A stretch of 22,420 nt of DNA from Clostridiaceae bacterium. Lineage in GTDB: Bacteria; Bacillota; Clostridia; Saccharofermentanales; DTU023. Of this stretch, positions 7,133 through 14,957 are shown piece after piece. The notes below the pieces were generated by a model. It was not told the origin of the DNA. It made no database searches and worked only from the letters and a program-made list of their open reading frames with translations. The position numbers and the translations under genes are program-made. Numbering within the stretch: position 1 is the stretch's first letter; the number at the start of each line of letters is the position of its first letter. The stretch lies in NCBI GenBank assembly GCA_012511735.1, contig JAAZFK010000207.1:1-22420 (forward strand), read 5' to 3'.

Positions 7133-9136
7133 ATGAAAAACAGATGGTTGGATGATCGCGCGGTCAATGCGTTAAGGGTTCTCTCAATTGACGGCGTCGA
7201 AAAAGCACGTTCCGGTCACCCCGGCTTGCCCTTGGGCGCCGCGCCGATGGCCTTCGAGCTCTGGGCGCACCATATGCGGCATAACCCCGCAAATCCCAAA
7301 TGGCTGAACCGCGATCGCTTTGTTCTCTCGGCAGGTCACGGTTCCATGCTCCTTTACTCACTTTTATATCTTTTTGGATATGGGCTTGAAAAGGAAGACC
7401 TGGCTGCTTTCAGGCAGTGGGACAGCCTGACGCCGGGCCATCCGGAATACGGTTGGACAGTAGGGGTCGAGACGTCAACCGGCCCATTGGGACAGGGGTT
7501 TGCCACCGCATGCGGGATGGCCATGGCGGAAGCCCATTTGGCCGCTATGCTCAACACGCCGGAACACAAGATAATCGACCACCGGACCTATGTTCTGTGC
7601 AGTGACGGGGATCTGATGGAGGGAATCTCAAGCGAGGCGGCCTCTTTGGCGGGAGCACTCAAGCTGGGTAAACTGATTGTCCTTTACGATGACAACCAGA
7701 TCAGCATCGAGGGGTCCACAGAGCTGGCCTTCACCGAAAATGTCAGCCTCAGGTTTGAATCATACGGCTGGCATGTCCTGGAGGTTGCCGACGGCAACGA
7801 CCGTGATGCCGTATCGCGCGCGCTTGATGAGGCCAAATCCCGTGATGACCGGCCTTCCCTGATCCGGATCCATACCAGAATCGGCTATGGATCCCCGCTG
7901 GAAGGATCCGAAGCTTCCCACGGGGCTCCCCTGGGTGGAGAGAACGTAGAGGAGACCAAACGCAAGCTGGGCTGGCCCCAGGACTTGGAACCCTTTGAAT
8001 TGCCAGCGGACGTTCTTGATCATTGCAGGTCACTTACCCTCGAACACGAAAAAGATGAAAAAGAATGGGATGACCTCTATCAAGGCTGGTCCCAGGCCAA
8101 TCCCGACCAGGCGAAGTCCTTCGACAAGGCGCTTCGGGGTGAAGATCTTGATGGAGTAGAACTGGATGAGCTGGTGGCCCTCGCGGAACAAGACGAGGCC
8201 ACAAGGGTTACCTCGGGTCGCGTACTCAACTATCTGGCAGGTAAAACACCTTACCTGTTCGGTGGAAGCGCTGACCTTGGTCCTTCCAACAATACGGTCA
8301 TCAAGGGCGGGCTTTCCTTCTCACACGCTGTGCCCCAGGGGTCGACAATCCATTTCGGGGTCCGCGAGCTGGCCATGGCGGCCATAGGAAACGGCATTGC
8401 CCTGCATAGTGGATTGAGGCCTTATGTGGCAACTTTCCTGGTCTTCTCAGACTATCTCAAGGGTTCCATCCGGCTCTCCGCCCTGATGGAGCTTCCGGTG
8501 ATCTATATCCTGACACATGACAGCATCGCGGTTGGTGAAGATGGGCCCACCCATCAACCGATTGAACATTTGAATATGCTTCGTTCCACTCCCGGAGTGA
8601 CGGTTTATCGACCCGCGGGCCGGCATGAGACAGCAGCAGCCTGGTTGCACGCTGTTCACAACCGGGGGCCGTCCGTGCTTGCCCTGTCGCGCCAGGCCAT
8701 CCCGTCAGCGGGTACAGACCCTTCAGGAGTCGCCAGGGGCGCTTACCTGGCGCGTGACTGCCAGGATCCGGATCTGCTGATGATTGCGTCGGGATCGGAG
8801 CTCCCGCTCTCTCTGGCGGCAGCCGAATTGCTGGAAGGGGAGGGGATCAAGGCCCGTGTGGTTTCCATGGTATCCATGGAGGTGTTCGAACAGCAGGATA
8901 AGGCTTACCGTGAAGAAATCCTGCCGCCGGCAATGCGCAAGCGCCTTGCCGTGGAAGCGGGTTCTGCCATTCCCTGGTACCGGTATACCGGACTGGATGG
9001 CAAAGTGCTGGGCATCGATCGCTTCGGCGCCTCGGCGCCCGGCGCGCGGATGATGGAAGAGTACGGCTTCACGGCCGAAGACATCGCCCGGGCTGCCAGA
9101 GAGCTGTTCTCGGGCGAGGAGACATCCGGGGCATGA
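7133..9136 (+). CDS. tkt: Transketolase
   Basis: A thiamine-diphosphate enzyme that moves two-carbon units between sugar phosphates in the non-oxidative pentose phosphate pathway. The 667-residue length is that of a full bacterial transketolase. Motifs: 'SGHPGLPLGAAPMAFELW' near the N-terminus, 'SAGHGSMLLYSLLYL', the cofactor/Mg motif 'SDGDLMEGISSEA' (~156-168) with 'YDDNQISIEG', the pyrimidine-domain 'GVRELAMAAIGNGIALH', and 'EDGPTHQPIEHL' in the substrate pocket. The C-terminal domain ends in the usual 'GIDRFGASAPG' region. ATG 7133 has GGAGGGTG seven bases before it. It lies 13 bases after secA without a terminator, so both are probably co-transcribed, an unusual pairing. No transaldolase or other pentose-phosphate gene is next to it. 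A strong hairpin follows. Confidence 0.97.
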   Translation: MKNRWLDDRAVNALRVLSIDGVEKARSGHPGLPLGAAPMAFELWAHHMRHNPANPKWLNRDRFVLSAGHGSMLLYSLLYLFGYGLEKEDLAAFRQWDSLTPGHPEYGWTVGVETSTGPLGQGFATACGMAMAEAHLAAMLNTPEHKIIDHRTYVLCSDGDLMEGISSEAASLAGALKLGKLIVLYDDNQISIEGSTELAFTENVSLRFESYGWHVLEVADGNDRDAVSRALDEAKSRDDRPSLIRIHTRIGYGSPLEGSEASHGAPLGGENVEETKRKLGWPQDLEPFELPADVLDHCRSLTLEHEKDEKEWDDLYQGWSQANPDQAKSFDKALRGEDLDGVELDELVALAEQDEATRVTSGRVLNYLAGKTPYLFGGSADLGPSNNTVIKGGLSFSHAVPQGSTIHFGVRELAMAAIGNGIALHSGLRPYVATFLVFSDYLKGSIRLSALMELPVIYILTHDSIAVGEDGPTHQPIEHLNMLRSTPGVTVYRPAGRHETAAAWLHAVHNRGPSVLALSRQAIPSAGTDPSGVARGAYLARDCQDPDLLMIASGSELPLSLAAAELLEGEGIKARVVSMVSMEVFEQQDKAYREEILPPAMRKRLAVEAGSAIPWYRYTGLDGKVLGIDRFGASAPGARMMEEYGFTAEDIARAARELFSGEETSGA

Positions 9137-9168
9137 GTGACTTTTGGCCCTTGAAGGCTTGAGTAAAC

Positions 9169-9207
9169 AAGAGGACCGGGCGCAAGCTTATCGCGCCCGG
9201 TCCTCTT
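9169..9207. terminator. Perfect 15-bp hairpin between tkt and tRNA-Thr
   Basis: AAGAGGACCGGGCGC (9169-9183) and its exact complement (9193-9207) flank a 9-base loop. It lies between the 3' end of tkt and the 3' end of the minus-strand tRNA-Thr, so it can serve both. The following U-tract is weak on both strands (tail TTGTTTAC on minus, TTAAATGG on plus), so the stem rather than the tail must do most of the work. Confidence 0.7.
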
Positions 9208-9210
9208 AAA

Positions 9211-9285
9211 TGGAGCCGAAGGTGAGAATCGAACTCACGACCTATTCATTACGAGTGAATTGCTCTACCGCTGAGCCACTTCGGC
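9211..9285 (-). tRNA. tRNA-Thr (anticodon CGT)
   Basis: Read on the minus strand from 9285, the acceptor GCCGAAG pairs with CTTCGGC. The D arm contains GGCTCAGCGGTAGAGC. The anticodon stem ATTCA/TGAAT holds the loop CTCGTAA, giving anticodon CGT for ACG codons. The T arm is GTGAG-TTCGATT-CTCAC, then discriminator T and an encoded CCA (9213-9211). All four stems pair. It has its own promoter and a downstream hairpin and stands alone. Confidence 0.96.
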
Positions 9286-9296
9286 GGCCGATACCT

Positions 9297-9325
9297 ATCT
9301 TACAAGGCAAAAAAATACCTGTCAA
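9297..9325 (-). promoter_or_regulatory. Sigma-A promoter of tRNA-Thr
   Basis: On the minus strand: TTGACA (9325-9320, perfect), a 17-base spacer containing seven T in a row, and TAAGAT (9302-9297, five of six). Transcription should start near 9290, about five bases before the mature tRNA end. Confidence 0.85.
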
Positions 9326-9345
9326 GCAAAAGCCCGCAGACAGAT

Positions 9346-9389
9346 AAAAAGGGCTGTCTCTCACGCTTTGCAGCTTTGAAAGACAGCCC
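9346..9389 (-). terminator. Rho-independent terminator of the ferritin gene
   Basis: On the minus strand GGGCTGTCT (9389-9381) pairs with AGACAGCCC (9359-9351), followed by TTTTT (9350-9346) and ATCTG. The 9-bp stem has a 21-base loop. It lies 25 bases after the ferritin stop and just before the tRNA-Thr promoter. Confidence 0.8.
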
Positions 9390-9413
9390 GGCCGGTCAGG
9401 ATCCTATACGGGA

Positions 9414-9938
9414 TCAGACATCCAGATAGGGGATCTCGTCGGCTTCAAATTCACGGGCGGCATACTGCCTGTCAAGCGACAGAACCGCGCCCGGATGATC
9501 TCCTGCCCGTTTCCAGAACATGACATTGTCGTTGCCGTTCACTTCTTCTTCGATCTGCTCAAGGATGTACCAGTCGAGGAAGATCCTGGCGGCGCGATCG
9601 CCGTCCTCTTCGGCTGCCGCTGCCATTTTGTCGATAGAGTCGGTAATGAACTCTTCGTGGGCCAAAGCCGCTTCAAAGACTTCGAGGGCGTCGGCCCAAT
9701 CACCACCGGCTTCCTCAATCGGAGCCAGCTCTACCTCTTCACCCCGCATCATCAGATAGCGGATGAAACCCTCAGCGTGTACGATTTCTTCCCTGTACTG
9801 GACATACATCCAGTTGGCGGCGCCTGGCAAATCATTCTGGTTGAGCCAATTGCTCAGCGCCAGATATAGGTAAGCTGAATAGTATTCCTTGTTGATCTGT
9901 TCGTTAAAAAGTTTTCTAAGTCTGTCAGTCATCTTCAT
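9414..9938 (-). CDS. Ferritin (non-haem iron storage protein)
   Basis: A 174-residue four-helix ferritin that oxidises Fe(II) and stores iron inside a 24-subunit shell in the cytoplasm. The di-iron ferroxidase ligands are all present in the FtnA pattern: Glu18 ('NKEYYSAYLYLA'), Glu51 and His54 ('REEIVHAE'), Glu95, Gln128 and Glu131 ('LEQIEEEV'). They sit exactly one position later than in E. coli FtnA, which supports this N-terminus. Three in-frame ATGs compete: 9959, 9938 and 9932. 9938 is chosen because it fits the family start and has AAGTGAG about 11 bases upstream; 9932 is nearly as good. A TATAAT lies at 9986-9981 and a terminator follows the gene. It is a single-gene unit divergent from the YhaN-like gene. 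Confidence 0.92.
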   Translation of the reverse strand: MKMTDRLRKLFNEQINKEYYSAYLYLALSNWLNQNDLPGAANWMYVQYREEIVHAEGFIRYLMMRGEEVELAPIEEAGGDWADALEVFEAALAHEEFITDSIDKMAAAAEEDGDRAARIFLDWYILEQIEEEVNGNDNVMFWKRAGDHPGAVLSLDRQYAAREFEADEIPYLDV

Positions 9939-9980
9939 CGTCAATACACTCACTTTCATATGGATTTCAATCTTGTTGCC

Positions 9981-9986
9981 ATTATA
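9981..9986 (-). promoter_or_regulatory. Perfect -10 box for the ferritin gene
   Basis: TATAAT read on the minus strand, 43-48 bases before the chosen start. No recognisable -35 hexamer lies 16-18 bases upstream (sequence there is about ACAATC), which suggests an activator-dependent or otherwise regulated promoter. I see no clear Fur or PerR palindrome. Confidence 0.5.
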
Positions 9987-10139
9987 ACGGTTCAGGCGGT
10001 CCTGATTGTGTCGCGTGTTACTTCGAAACACTGCTTTTGCGCGGGTTTGACCTCTAATCCCTTAGCCGGTTCCTGCATTTCATGGTAGAGTAAAACAAGT
10101 AGGAAAAGTTAGGATTCCAAGCGGAAAAGCGGGGCGAGC

Positions 10140-12428
10140 ATGCAGATTTCGGAAATCCGATGGGCGACCGGGATTGCCGGCGGACAAACGCAACGTTTCC
10201 GGATGCCAATCGGCCTTGGGGTCACCTGGATTCGCCTGGCTCCAACCGAAAAATCGGAACTCTTTTTTCCGCGTCTCCAATCAGAACTCATTTATGCACC
10301 AGACGGATCCGAACGCGCAGACAGCTGGACTCCGGATCAATACTGGCAGTTCATATTCCGTGAAGAAGATCTCTTCTTTTCGTATTCCAGCGATCAATCC
10401 ACCCACCAGAGAGAACATTTCTTCAGACAATCCATTATTGGTTGTGAAAGCAGCACACTCGAAGGCCGGCTCGATTATTCCCTGCTGGCGGGCATGGCCG
10501 CGTCAGCTGATAAAAGAAGACATGTCGAGCAGTTGCTCCTCAGATTGGATCAGGCGAGATGTTACCTGTTCGACCGGCGCGGGCCGGCCGGAAGGATCCT
10601 GTCTTTGCAAGCCGATCTGGAAGATTGTCGCGACGAAATGAGTCGACTGGACGATGTCGCCGGAGAGTCTTCCTCGATTCTCCCCGTGATTGAACAAATG
10701 GAGAAAAAATTAAGCTCATTGAGAGCGGAGGACCGCCAACTGGCAGGTGAGCAAACGCTGATCAAACATCAGCTGAACAAGGAGGAGTACGAAACCCTGA
10801 TACATTTGAGGGGACAATTGTCGGAAACGCTCGAGCGGGAAGGCGTGTATGGCGCCCGCATCACCGAGAAGGGACATAACATCACGGTCCATGAGATGAC
10901 TCAATTGACCGGTTTGAGAAAAGAGATTGCCGATCTTCAGGCCAGGGTTCAGTCCCTCGAACAGACACTTCTTTCCACCAGGGAGGAACGCATTCAGGTG
11001 GAACAGGAACGTATCCTGACTGTCCGCCAATTGGAAGGGTACAAAAGGGAACAGGAAGAGATTGGGGAACAGATCCGTCAAAGTGGTGAAGAAGCGGATC
11101 ATCAACTCGAAGATGTATCAAAAAATAAAAACGGTCAACGCTTCTCGACCGCTTCTTTTCGCTGGCTTCTGGCCTTGTTGGTTTTGTCCGCCGGCTTACT
11201 TTTTCTGCTTATTATTCCGACCCTGGGCTGGGTACTGGCGGGCTTGGGGTTGCTTGCCCTGGTCCTGCTGGGCGCTTATACGGTCTGGCAAATCCACGCA
11301 GTTCGTATCCGGTGGATGGCGCAGGGAAAAAATCAGGAAGCCTTGAGCTCGCTCCGGAGCCATCTGCACCAAATGACAGCCCGGATCGCGACCTTGTCGG
11401 TCAAGCTTGACCGGCTGGAAAACTACATCGCGGAACTGGATGAAAAGGAAGCGGAAGTCAGCCTGCAAGCCGAAACCGACGGCAGGCAACTCAGACGTAT
11501 GGAAAGTGAATTGATGCGGTCCATCAGACCCTACGCGGGACCCAGCGAGAAGGTCGAACTGGATCATGTGCTCCAGGCGCTGTCCAGGCAGCGTGAATCC
11601 AGCGCTTACTATAATGAATTTGCCGCTGATCTTGAGCGGCGCATCGCGGAACTCAAGCACGGCCGGTCGGATGAGGAGATGAAACGCGAATACGAGCGCG
11701 CCTCCAAAAGTCTAAGTGAGTTGGGAGGGGCGCTGATTGTCGATGACCTTCACACGCGGGCCGGACAGCTCACCCAGTCACGGATCAATCTTGCGTCTGC
11801 CATGGATGAGTTGGAAGCTGAGCTGAAAAGGCAGCGGCAGATGCTGACGGATTCAAGAGAAGCTCTGGTCATGATGAGCAGTCTACAACGGAAACACGAT
11901 ACGCTTTCAGATGCGCTGATCGCTGCTCTTGATGACTTTCACCGGATGAACGCGGCGGCGGCCTGGCTGAAAGAGCTTCTGGGTCAATGGAAAGAGATTG
12001 ATCCGGTCAGCTGGATGATCAGGTCTTCGGCCTATCTCAGCCGCATGACCGGAAGAAGGCCGGGGAGATCCCGCCCGACTCCGGTGGAAGGGAAAGTGAG
12101 ATCCCCGAGATTGGCAGGCGCGCCTTTGCCCGGGAGACCCGCGGGTTTAATCGACCATGACCTCTTTGCCGCTGCGCCGCAATCGGCACGCTACCTGGCA
12201 TTAAGACTTGGTCTTGCGGCTCTTGAAACACAAGCAAAAGAATCGACGTCACCCCTTTTCCTGCTTGAGCCTTCTATTCCGTCAGGCTATTCGCAAATTC
12301 AGTATTTTGTCGATACACTGGAGGAGTGGGCCATGGAAACCGGTCGGCAGCTGGTCTGTTTGACGGCCAACCAGGTCTTGATTTCCTTGGCTGAGGAACG
12401 GAAAATGAATATCTACTACCTGGGATGA
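10140..12428 (+). CDS. Coiled-coil membrane-hairpin protein, eroded YhaN/SbcC-like ATPase
   Basis: A 762-residue protein. Order: a short N-terminal globular part (1-130), a long coiled coil rich in E/Q/R/L (about 150-335), two adjacent membrane helices (about 341-385), a second coiled coil (about 395-600) and a C-terminal globular part (670-762). This plan, with a membrane hairpin between coiled coils, matches YhaN-type relatives of SbcC/Rad50. The ATPase motifs are not intact: the expected GxNxxGKS loop reads 'IRLAPTEKSEL' (31-41, only Lys38-Ser39 left), the ABC signature before 'YLALRLGL' reads 'APQSAR' (679-684), Walker B 'LILDD' reads 'LFLLEP' (706-711), and the switch His region ends 'LTAN' (741-744). 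It probably does not hydrolyse ATP. No nuclease partner gene adjoins it; kbl follows after 15 bases. ATG 10140 follows GCGGGGCGAG. The family call is inference from architecture. Confidence 0.6.
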   Translation: MQISEIRWATGIAGGQTQRFRMPIGLGVTWIRLAPTEKSELFFPRLQSELIYAPDGSERADSWTPDQYWQFIFREEDLFFSYSSDQSTHQREHFFRQSIIGCESSTLEGRLDYSLLAGMAASADKRRHVEQLLLRLDQARCYLFDRRGPAGRILSLQADLEDCRDEMSRLDDVAGESSSILPVIEQMEKKLSSLRAEDRQLAGEQTLIKHQLNKEEYETLIHLRGQLSETLEREGVYGARITEKGHNITVHEMTQLTGLRKEIADLQARVQSLEQTLLSTREERIQVEQERILTVRQLEGYKREQEEIGEQIRQSGEEADHQLEDVSKNKNGQRFSTASFRWLLALLVLSAGLLFLLIIPTLGWVLAGLGLLALVLLGAYTVWQIHAVRIRWMAQGKNQEALSSLRSHLHQMTARIATLSVKLDRLENYIAELDEKEAEVSLQAETDGRQLRRMESELMRSIRPYAGPSEKVELDHVLQALSRQRESSAYYNEFAADLERRIAELKHGRSDEEMKREYERASKSLSELGGALIVDDLHTRAGQLTQSRINLASAMDELEAELKRQRQMLTDSREALVMMSSLQRKHDTLSDALIAALDDFHRMNAAAAWLKELLGQWKEIDPVSWMIRSSAYLSRMTGRRPGRSRPTPVEGKVRSPRLAGAPLPGRPAGLIDHDLFAAAPQSARYLALRLGLAALETQAKESTSPLFLLEPSIPSGYSQIQYFVDTLEEWAMETGRQLVCLTANQVLISLAEERKMNIYYLG

Positions 12429-12443
12429 ATCGAGGATAAAGAT

Positions 12444-13631
12444 ATGAAAGATGGAATCAGAAGAATCGAAGACGCGTTGGAGGCTTTGAAAGCGTCCGGA
12501 GTCTACAGTGAGGAAAGGGTTCTGACGGTCCCTCAAGGCAGTCGGATTGACACCCTGGATAAGGAAGACCTGCTCAACATGTGCGCCAACAACTACCTGG
12601 GTCTGTCCAACAATGAAGCCCTGGTTCAGGCCGCCAAGTCGAGTTATGACAGATGGGGATACGGGCTTTCCTCCGTCAGATTCATCTGCGGCACCCAGCT
12701 CCTGCATAAGGAGCTTGAAGCCGGGTTATCAGATTTTTTCGGATTTGAAGATGCCATTCTTTACTCCTCCTGCTTTGACGCCAATGGCGGGCTTTTTGAA
12801 ACGATTCTGACAGAGGAGGACGCGGTGATCAGCGACCGCCTCAATCACGCCAGCATCATTGACGGGATTCGCTTGAGCAAGGCCAAGAGATATGTTTATG
12901 ACAACAATGATATGGCCCAGCTCGAAGCCCGGCTGAAGGAAGCAGACCAGGCGGGAGCCCGCACCAAACTGATCGCGACGGACGGGGTTTTTTCCATGGA
13001 TGGGATCATCGCCGACCTCAAATCTGTTTGTGATCTGGCCGACCGCTACCAGGCGCTTGTCATGGTGGATGATTCGCATGCCTCCGGTTTTGTCGGTGCC
13101 AACGGACGGGGGACGCCTGAGTACTGTGAAGTTGAAGGGCGGATCGACATCATGACAAGTACACTGGGCAAGGCGATGGGGGGCGCGTCAGGTGGTTTTA
13201 CCCTCGCAAGCAAGCCGGTGGTTGACTGGCTCCGTCAAAAGAGCCGCCCCTACCTTTTCTCCAATACCCTGGCGCCGGCCATCGCGGCCACTTCACTCAA
13301 GGTGCTAGAACTGCTGAAAGATGACACCAGCCTGATCGAACGTCTAAGCAAGAATACAGACTATTTTCGCCAAGGTGTCGTGGCGGCGGGGCTTGACGTG
13401 ATCCCGGGCAGTCACCCCATCGTGCCGGTCATGATCTACGACGCGGTCAAGGCCATCCAGGTGGCTGATTATCTGCTGGATCTGGGTGTTTACGTAATCG
13501 CCTTCAAGTTCCCGGTTGTGCCGGAGGGCAAGGCGCGCATTCGGACACAGGTCTCTGCCGCCCACACCCGGGAGGATCTCGATTTTGCCATTGATTGTTT
13601 CGCCCGGGCCAAAGCAAAATTCGGGCTTTGA
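12444..13631 (+). CDS. kbl: Glycine C-acetyltransferase (2-amino-3-ketobutyrate CoA ligase)
   Basis: A pyridoxal-phosphate enzyme of the alpha-oxoamine synthase family. It cleaves 2-amino-3-ketobutyrate with CoA to glycine and acetyl-CoA, the second step of threonine breakdown. Its 395 residues match the family length. Motifs: 'NNYLGLSNN', 'YGLSSVRFICGTQLLHKELE', 'SDRLNHASIIDGIRLSKA', 'DGVFSMDGIIADL', the cofactor-binding 'VDDSHASGF', and the Schiff-base lysine Lys243 in 'TSTLGKAMGGASGG'. E. coli Kbl has this lysine at 244. ATG 12444 has GAGG about 8 bases before it. Threonine dehydrogenase (tdh), the usual partner, is not in the window. The gene probably shares a transcript with the YhaN-like gene. 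Its stop codon lies inside the -35 box of the tRNA-Lys promoter. A sibling function (8-amino-7-oxononanoate synthase) is less likely, as no biotin gene adjoins it. Confidence 0.93.
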   Translation: MKDGIRRIEDALEALKASGVYSEERVLTVPQGSRIDTLDKEDLLNMCANNYLGLSNNEALVQAAKSSYDRWGYGLSSVRFICGTQLLHKELEAGLSDFFGFEDAILYSSCFDANGGLFETILTEEDAVISDRLNHASIIDGIRLSKAKRYVYDNNDMAQLEARLKEADQAGARTKLIATDGVFSMDGIIADLKSVCDLADRYQALVMVDDSHASGFVGANGRGTPEYCEVEGRIDIMTSTLGKAMGGASGGFTLASKPVVDWLRQKSRPYLFSNTLAPAIAATSLKVLELLKDDTSLIERLSKNTDYFRQGVVAAGLDVIPGSHPIVPVMIYDAVKAIQVADYLLDLGVYVIAFKFPVVPEGKARIRTQVSAAHTREDLDFAIDCFARAKAKFGL

Positions 13632-13656
13632 CAAATGAAATAAGTCCTCTTATAAT
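13628..13656 (+). promoter_or_regulatory. Perfect consensus promoter of tRNA-Lys, overlapping the kbl stop
   Basis: TTGACA (13628-13633), a 17-base spacer, TATAAT (13651-13656): 12 of 12 consensus positions with optimal spacing. The TGA stop of kbl (13629-13631) is part of the -35 box. Start of transcription should be near 13663, five bases before the tRNA. Confidence 0.93.
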
Positions 13657-13667
13657 GACCCTTGCTC

Positions 13668-13743
13668 GCACCATTAGCTCAGTTGGCAGAGCAACTGACT
13701 CTTAATCAGTGGGTCCGGGGTTCGAATCCCCGATGGTGTACCA
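13668..13743 (+). tRNA. tRNA-Lys (anticodon CTT)
   Basis: A 76-base tRNA. The acceptor GCACCAT pairs with ATGGTGT (first pair G-U). The D arm is GCTC-AGTTGGCA-GAGC. The anticodon arm ACTGA-CTCTTAA-TCAGT gives anticodon CTT for AAG codons. The T arm is CGGGG-TTCGAAT-CCCCG, then discriminator A and an encoded CCA (13741-13743). It stands alone with a consensus promoter and a terminator. Confidence 0.97.
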
Positions 13744-13782
13744 AAAAAGTGGCTGCCGTGTCCGGCGGTCACTCTTTTTTTT
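13743..13782. terminator. Bidirectional terminator between tRNA-Lys and the DUF3048 gene
   Basis: AGTGGCTGCCG (13748-13758) pairs with CGGCGGTCACT (13763-13773) using two G-U pairs around TGTC. Eight T follow on the plus strand (13775-13782). Six A precede it (13743-13748), giving a U6 tail on the minus strand. It can therefore stop both the tRNA transcript and the convergent lipoprotein gene, which ends 15 bases away. Confidence 0.88.
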
Positions 13783-13797
13783 GCAATCCCGCGCCGC

Positions 13798-14877
13798 TTA
13801 TCTGTATTCAAAACTTGCCAGGGCGCTGTCATCAACGACCGCGATCCAGGTGAGCCCCGGATTGAGGATCAGCTCCTCATCGTCGAGATAATAAACGATG
13901 GGATCTGTATGCGAAGTCTTTTCCCAACGGATGGTGTACTTCCGGGCTCCTGTCAGGTAGACCGCCTCCCCCTGGCCAATCCAGTTGATGCTGATGTGTA
14001 CGCCGTTCGGCATCAGGCCGTGGGGGCGGTGCAGTACGATAATATTGGCGATGTCGACCGGCTGCCCGCTCTGTTCATCGGACAGAAGCTGATCATCGTT
14101 GTATTTGTGGTAAACCTTTCGATCGGGGTCGTATCTGAAAGATTCCCTGAGTCCGGAATAACGGTAATTAACCTGAGTTACCCGTTCCCCAATCCCGGGC
14201 CGGGCGTAATGATCCCGGACGTAAAGGCCTTGAACCGGTTCCTCCGGTTGAATGGTTCCATACTTCCTTTCTGCCCGCCGGTAGGCAGACTCCATGGTGG
14301 TATACAGGTTATGGGGGGCCACCCGGTGTTCTGTCCGGTAAAAAATATCATAATCACCTTTAAGCGCGTCAAGGATCCTGATTTGACCGACAAGGGGGCT
14401 GGCTTCGATGACCCGGTAGTTGCCTGCGTAGCAGTAAAAGGCCTGGTGCTGAGCCACCAGATCCAGGTAGGCAGGCCGAGCACTCCTGACAGGGCCGATA
14501 ATGCCTTCCTGCGCGTCCGTCAGCAGGAGGAGGCGGGTGGTCCGGCCTTCAGTCATCATCTGGTAAATCAGCTTTGCCCGATCCAGGCCCGACTGAGGGC
14601 GGGCGGCGGCGACGTTGTTGATCATGAAGGCAATGGGAAAGCGGCCGGGGAAGAGGGGTCTGGCATCAGTCAAAGGTGGCGCCTGGGTGACCGGGGGCTG
14701 CGCAGGGGGAATCGTGGTCGTTTGCACCGTTGGCAGAGCTGGGGCGTTCCCGGTGTCTGTCTCTTCTGCCTCCTTGTTCGTGCATGAAAAAAGCGTCGGG
14801 ATAAGAAGCAGGACAAGAAGGAAAACGGATGACTTCCTGATCAAGCGGAGACCGGTCCTCGCGTACTTTCTTCGCAT
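13798..14877 (-). CDS. DUF3048 (YerB-family) lipoprotein
   Basis: A 359-residue putative lipoprotein. The N-terminus has basic residues, a hydrophobic stretch (about 17-30) and 'LFSC' with Cys32 as the likely lipidated residue; Phe at -2 is slightly atypical. A Pro/Thr-rich linker follows (about 43-72). The DUF3048 signature then appears: 'FPIAFMINNVAAARPQSGL', 'AKLIYQMMTEGRTTRLLLL' and 'IGPVRSARPAYLDL', with the C-terminal half carrying the second YerB-type domain ('VYHKYNDDQLL', 'NIIVLH', 'TGARKYTIRWEK'). The biochemical function of the family is not known to me; it should sit on the outer face of the membrane. An almost perfect anti-16S match (TAGGAGGTGAT) lies 9 bases before ATG 14877, predicting high translation. 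The gene is divergent from the sirtuin gene. Confidence 0.9.
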   Translation of the reverse strand: MRRKYARTGLRLIRKSSVFLLVLLLIPTLFSCTNKEAEETDTGNAPALPTVQTTTIPPAQPPVTQAPPLTDARPLFPGRFPIAFMINNVAAARPQSGLDRAKLIYQMMTEGRTTRLLLLTDAQEGIIGPVRSARPAYLDLVAQHQAFYCYAGNYRVIEASPLVGQIRILDALKGDYDIFYRTEHRVAPHNLYTTMESAYRRAERKYGTIQPEEPVQGLYVRDHYARPGIGERVTQVNYRYSGLRESFRYDPDRKVYHKYNDDQLLSDEQSGQPVDIANIIVLHRPHGLMPNGVHISINWIGQGEAVYLTGARKYTIRWEKTSHTDPIVYYLDDEELILNPGLTWIAVVDDSALASFEYR

Positions 14878-14891
14878 ACGGCATCACCTCC

Positions 14892-14909
14892 TAAATCAAT
14901 TAAATCAAT
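14892..14909. repeat. Perfect tandem 9-mer TAAATCAAT x2
   Basis: Two exact adjacent copies of TAAATCAAT in the short divergent region between the lipoprotein and sirtuin genes, directly upstream of the lipoprotein ribosome site. On the minus strand it reads ATTGATTTA twice. It could be a protein binding site or chance AT-rich sequence. Confidence 0.5.
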
Positions 14910-14925
14910 GATATCACGTCGCCTG

Positions 14926-14934
14926 TGCTATTAT
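14926..14934 (+). promoter_or_regulatory. Candidate extended -10 promoter for the sirtuin gene
   Basis: TGC followed by TATTAT (14929-14934) gives a TGn extended -10 element. No -35 match is seen 17 bases upstream. A start near 14940 would leave an 18-base leader to ATG 14958 or 42 bases to ATG 14982. Confidence 0.35.
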
Positions 14935-14957
14935 TCGAAGTGCCCCTTGTTCCGCAT

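Noticed and set aside
13909..14787. Long plus-strand open frame of 292 codons opposite the DUF3048 gene
   Set aside because: The minus strand encodes a clear DUF3048 lipoprotein with signal peptide and strong ribosome site. The opposite frame has no recognisable motif or ribosome site and is a by-product of GC-rich codon use.
14925..14957. GTG start for the sirtuin
   Set aside because: The codon lies within the likely extended -10 element and has no ribosome site; the extra residues are outside the family.
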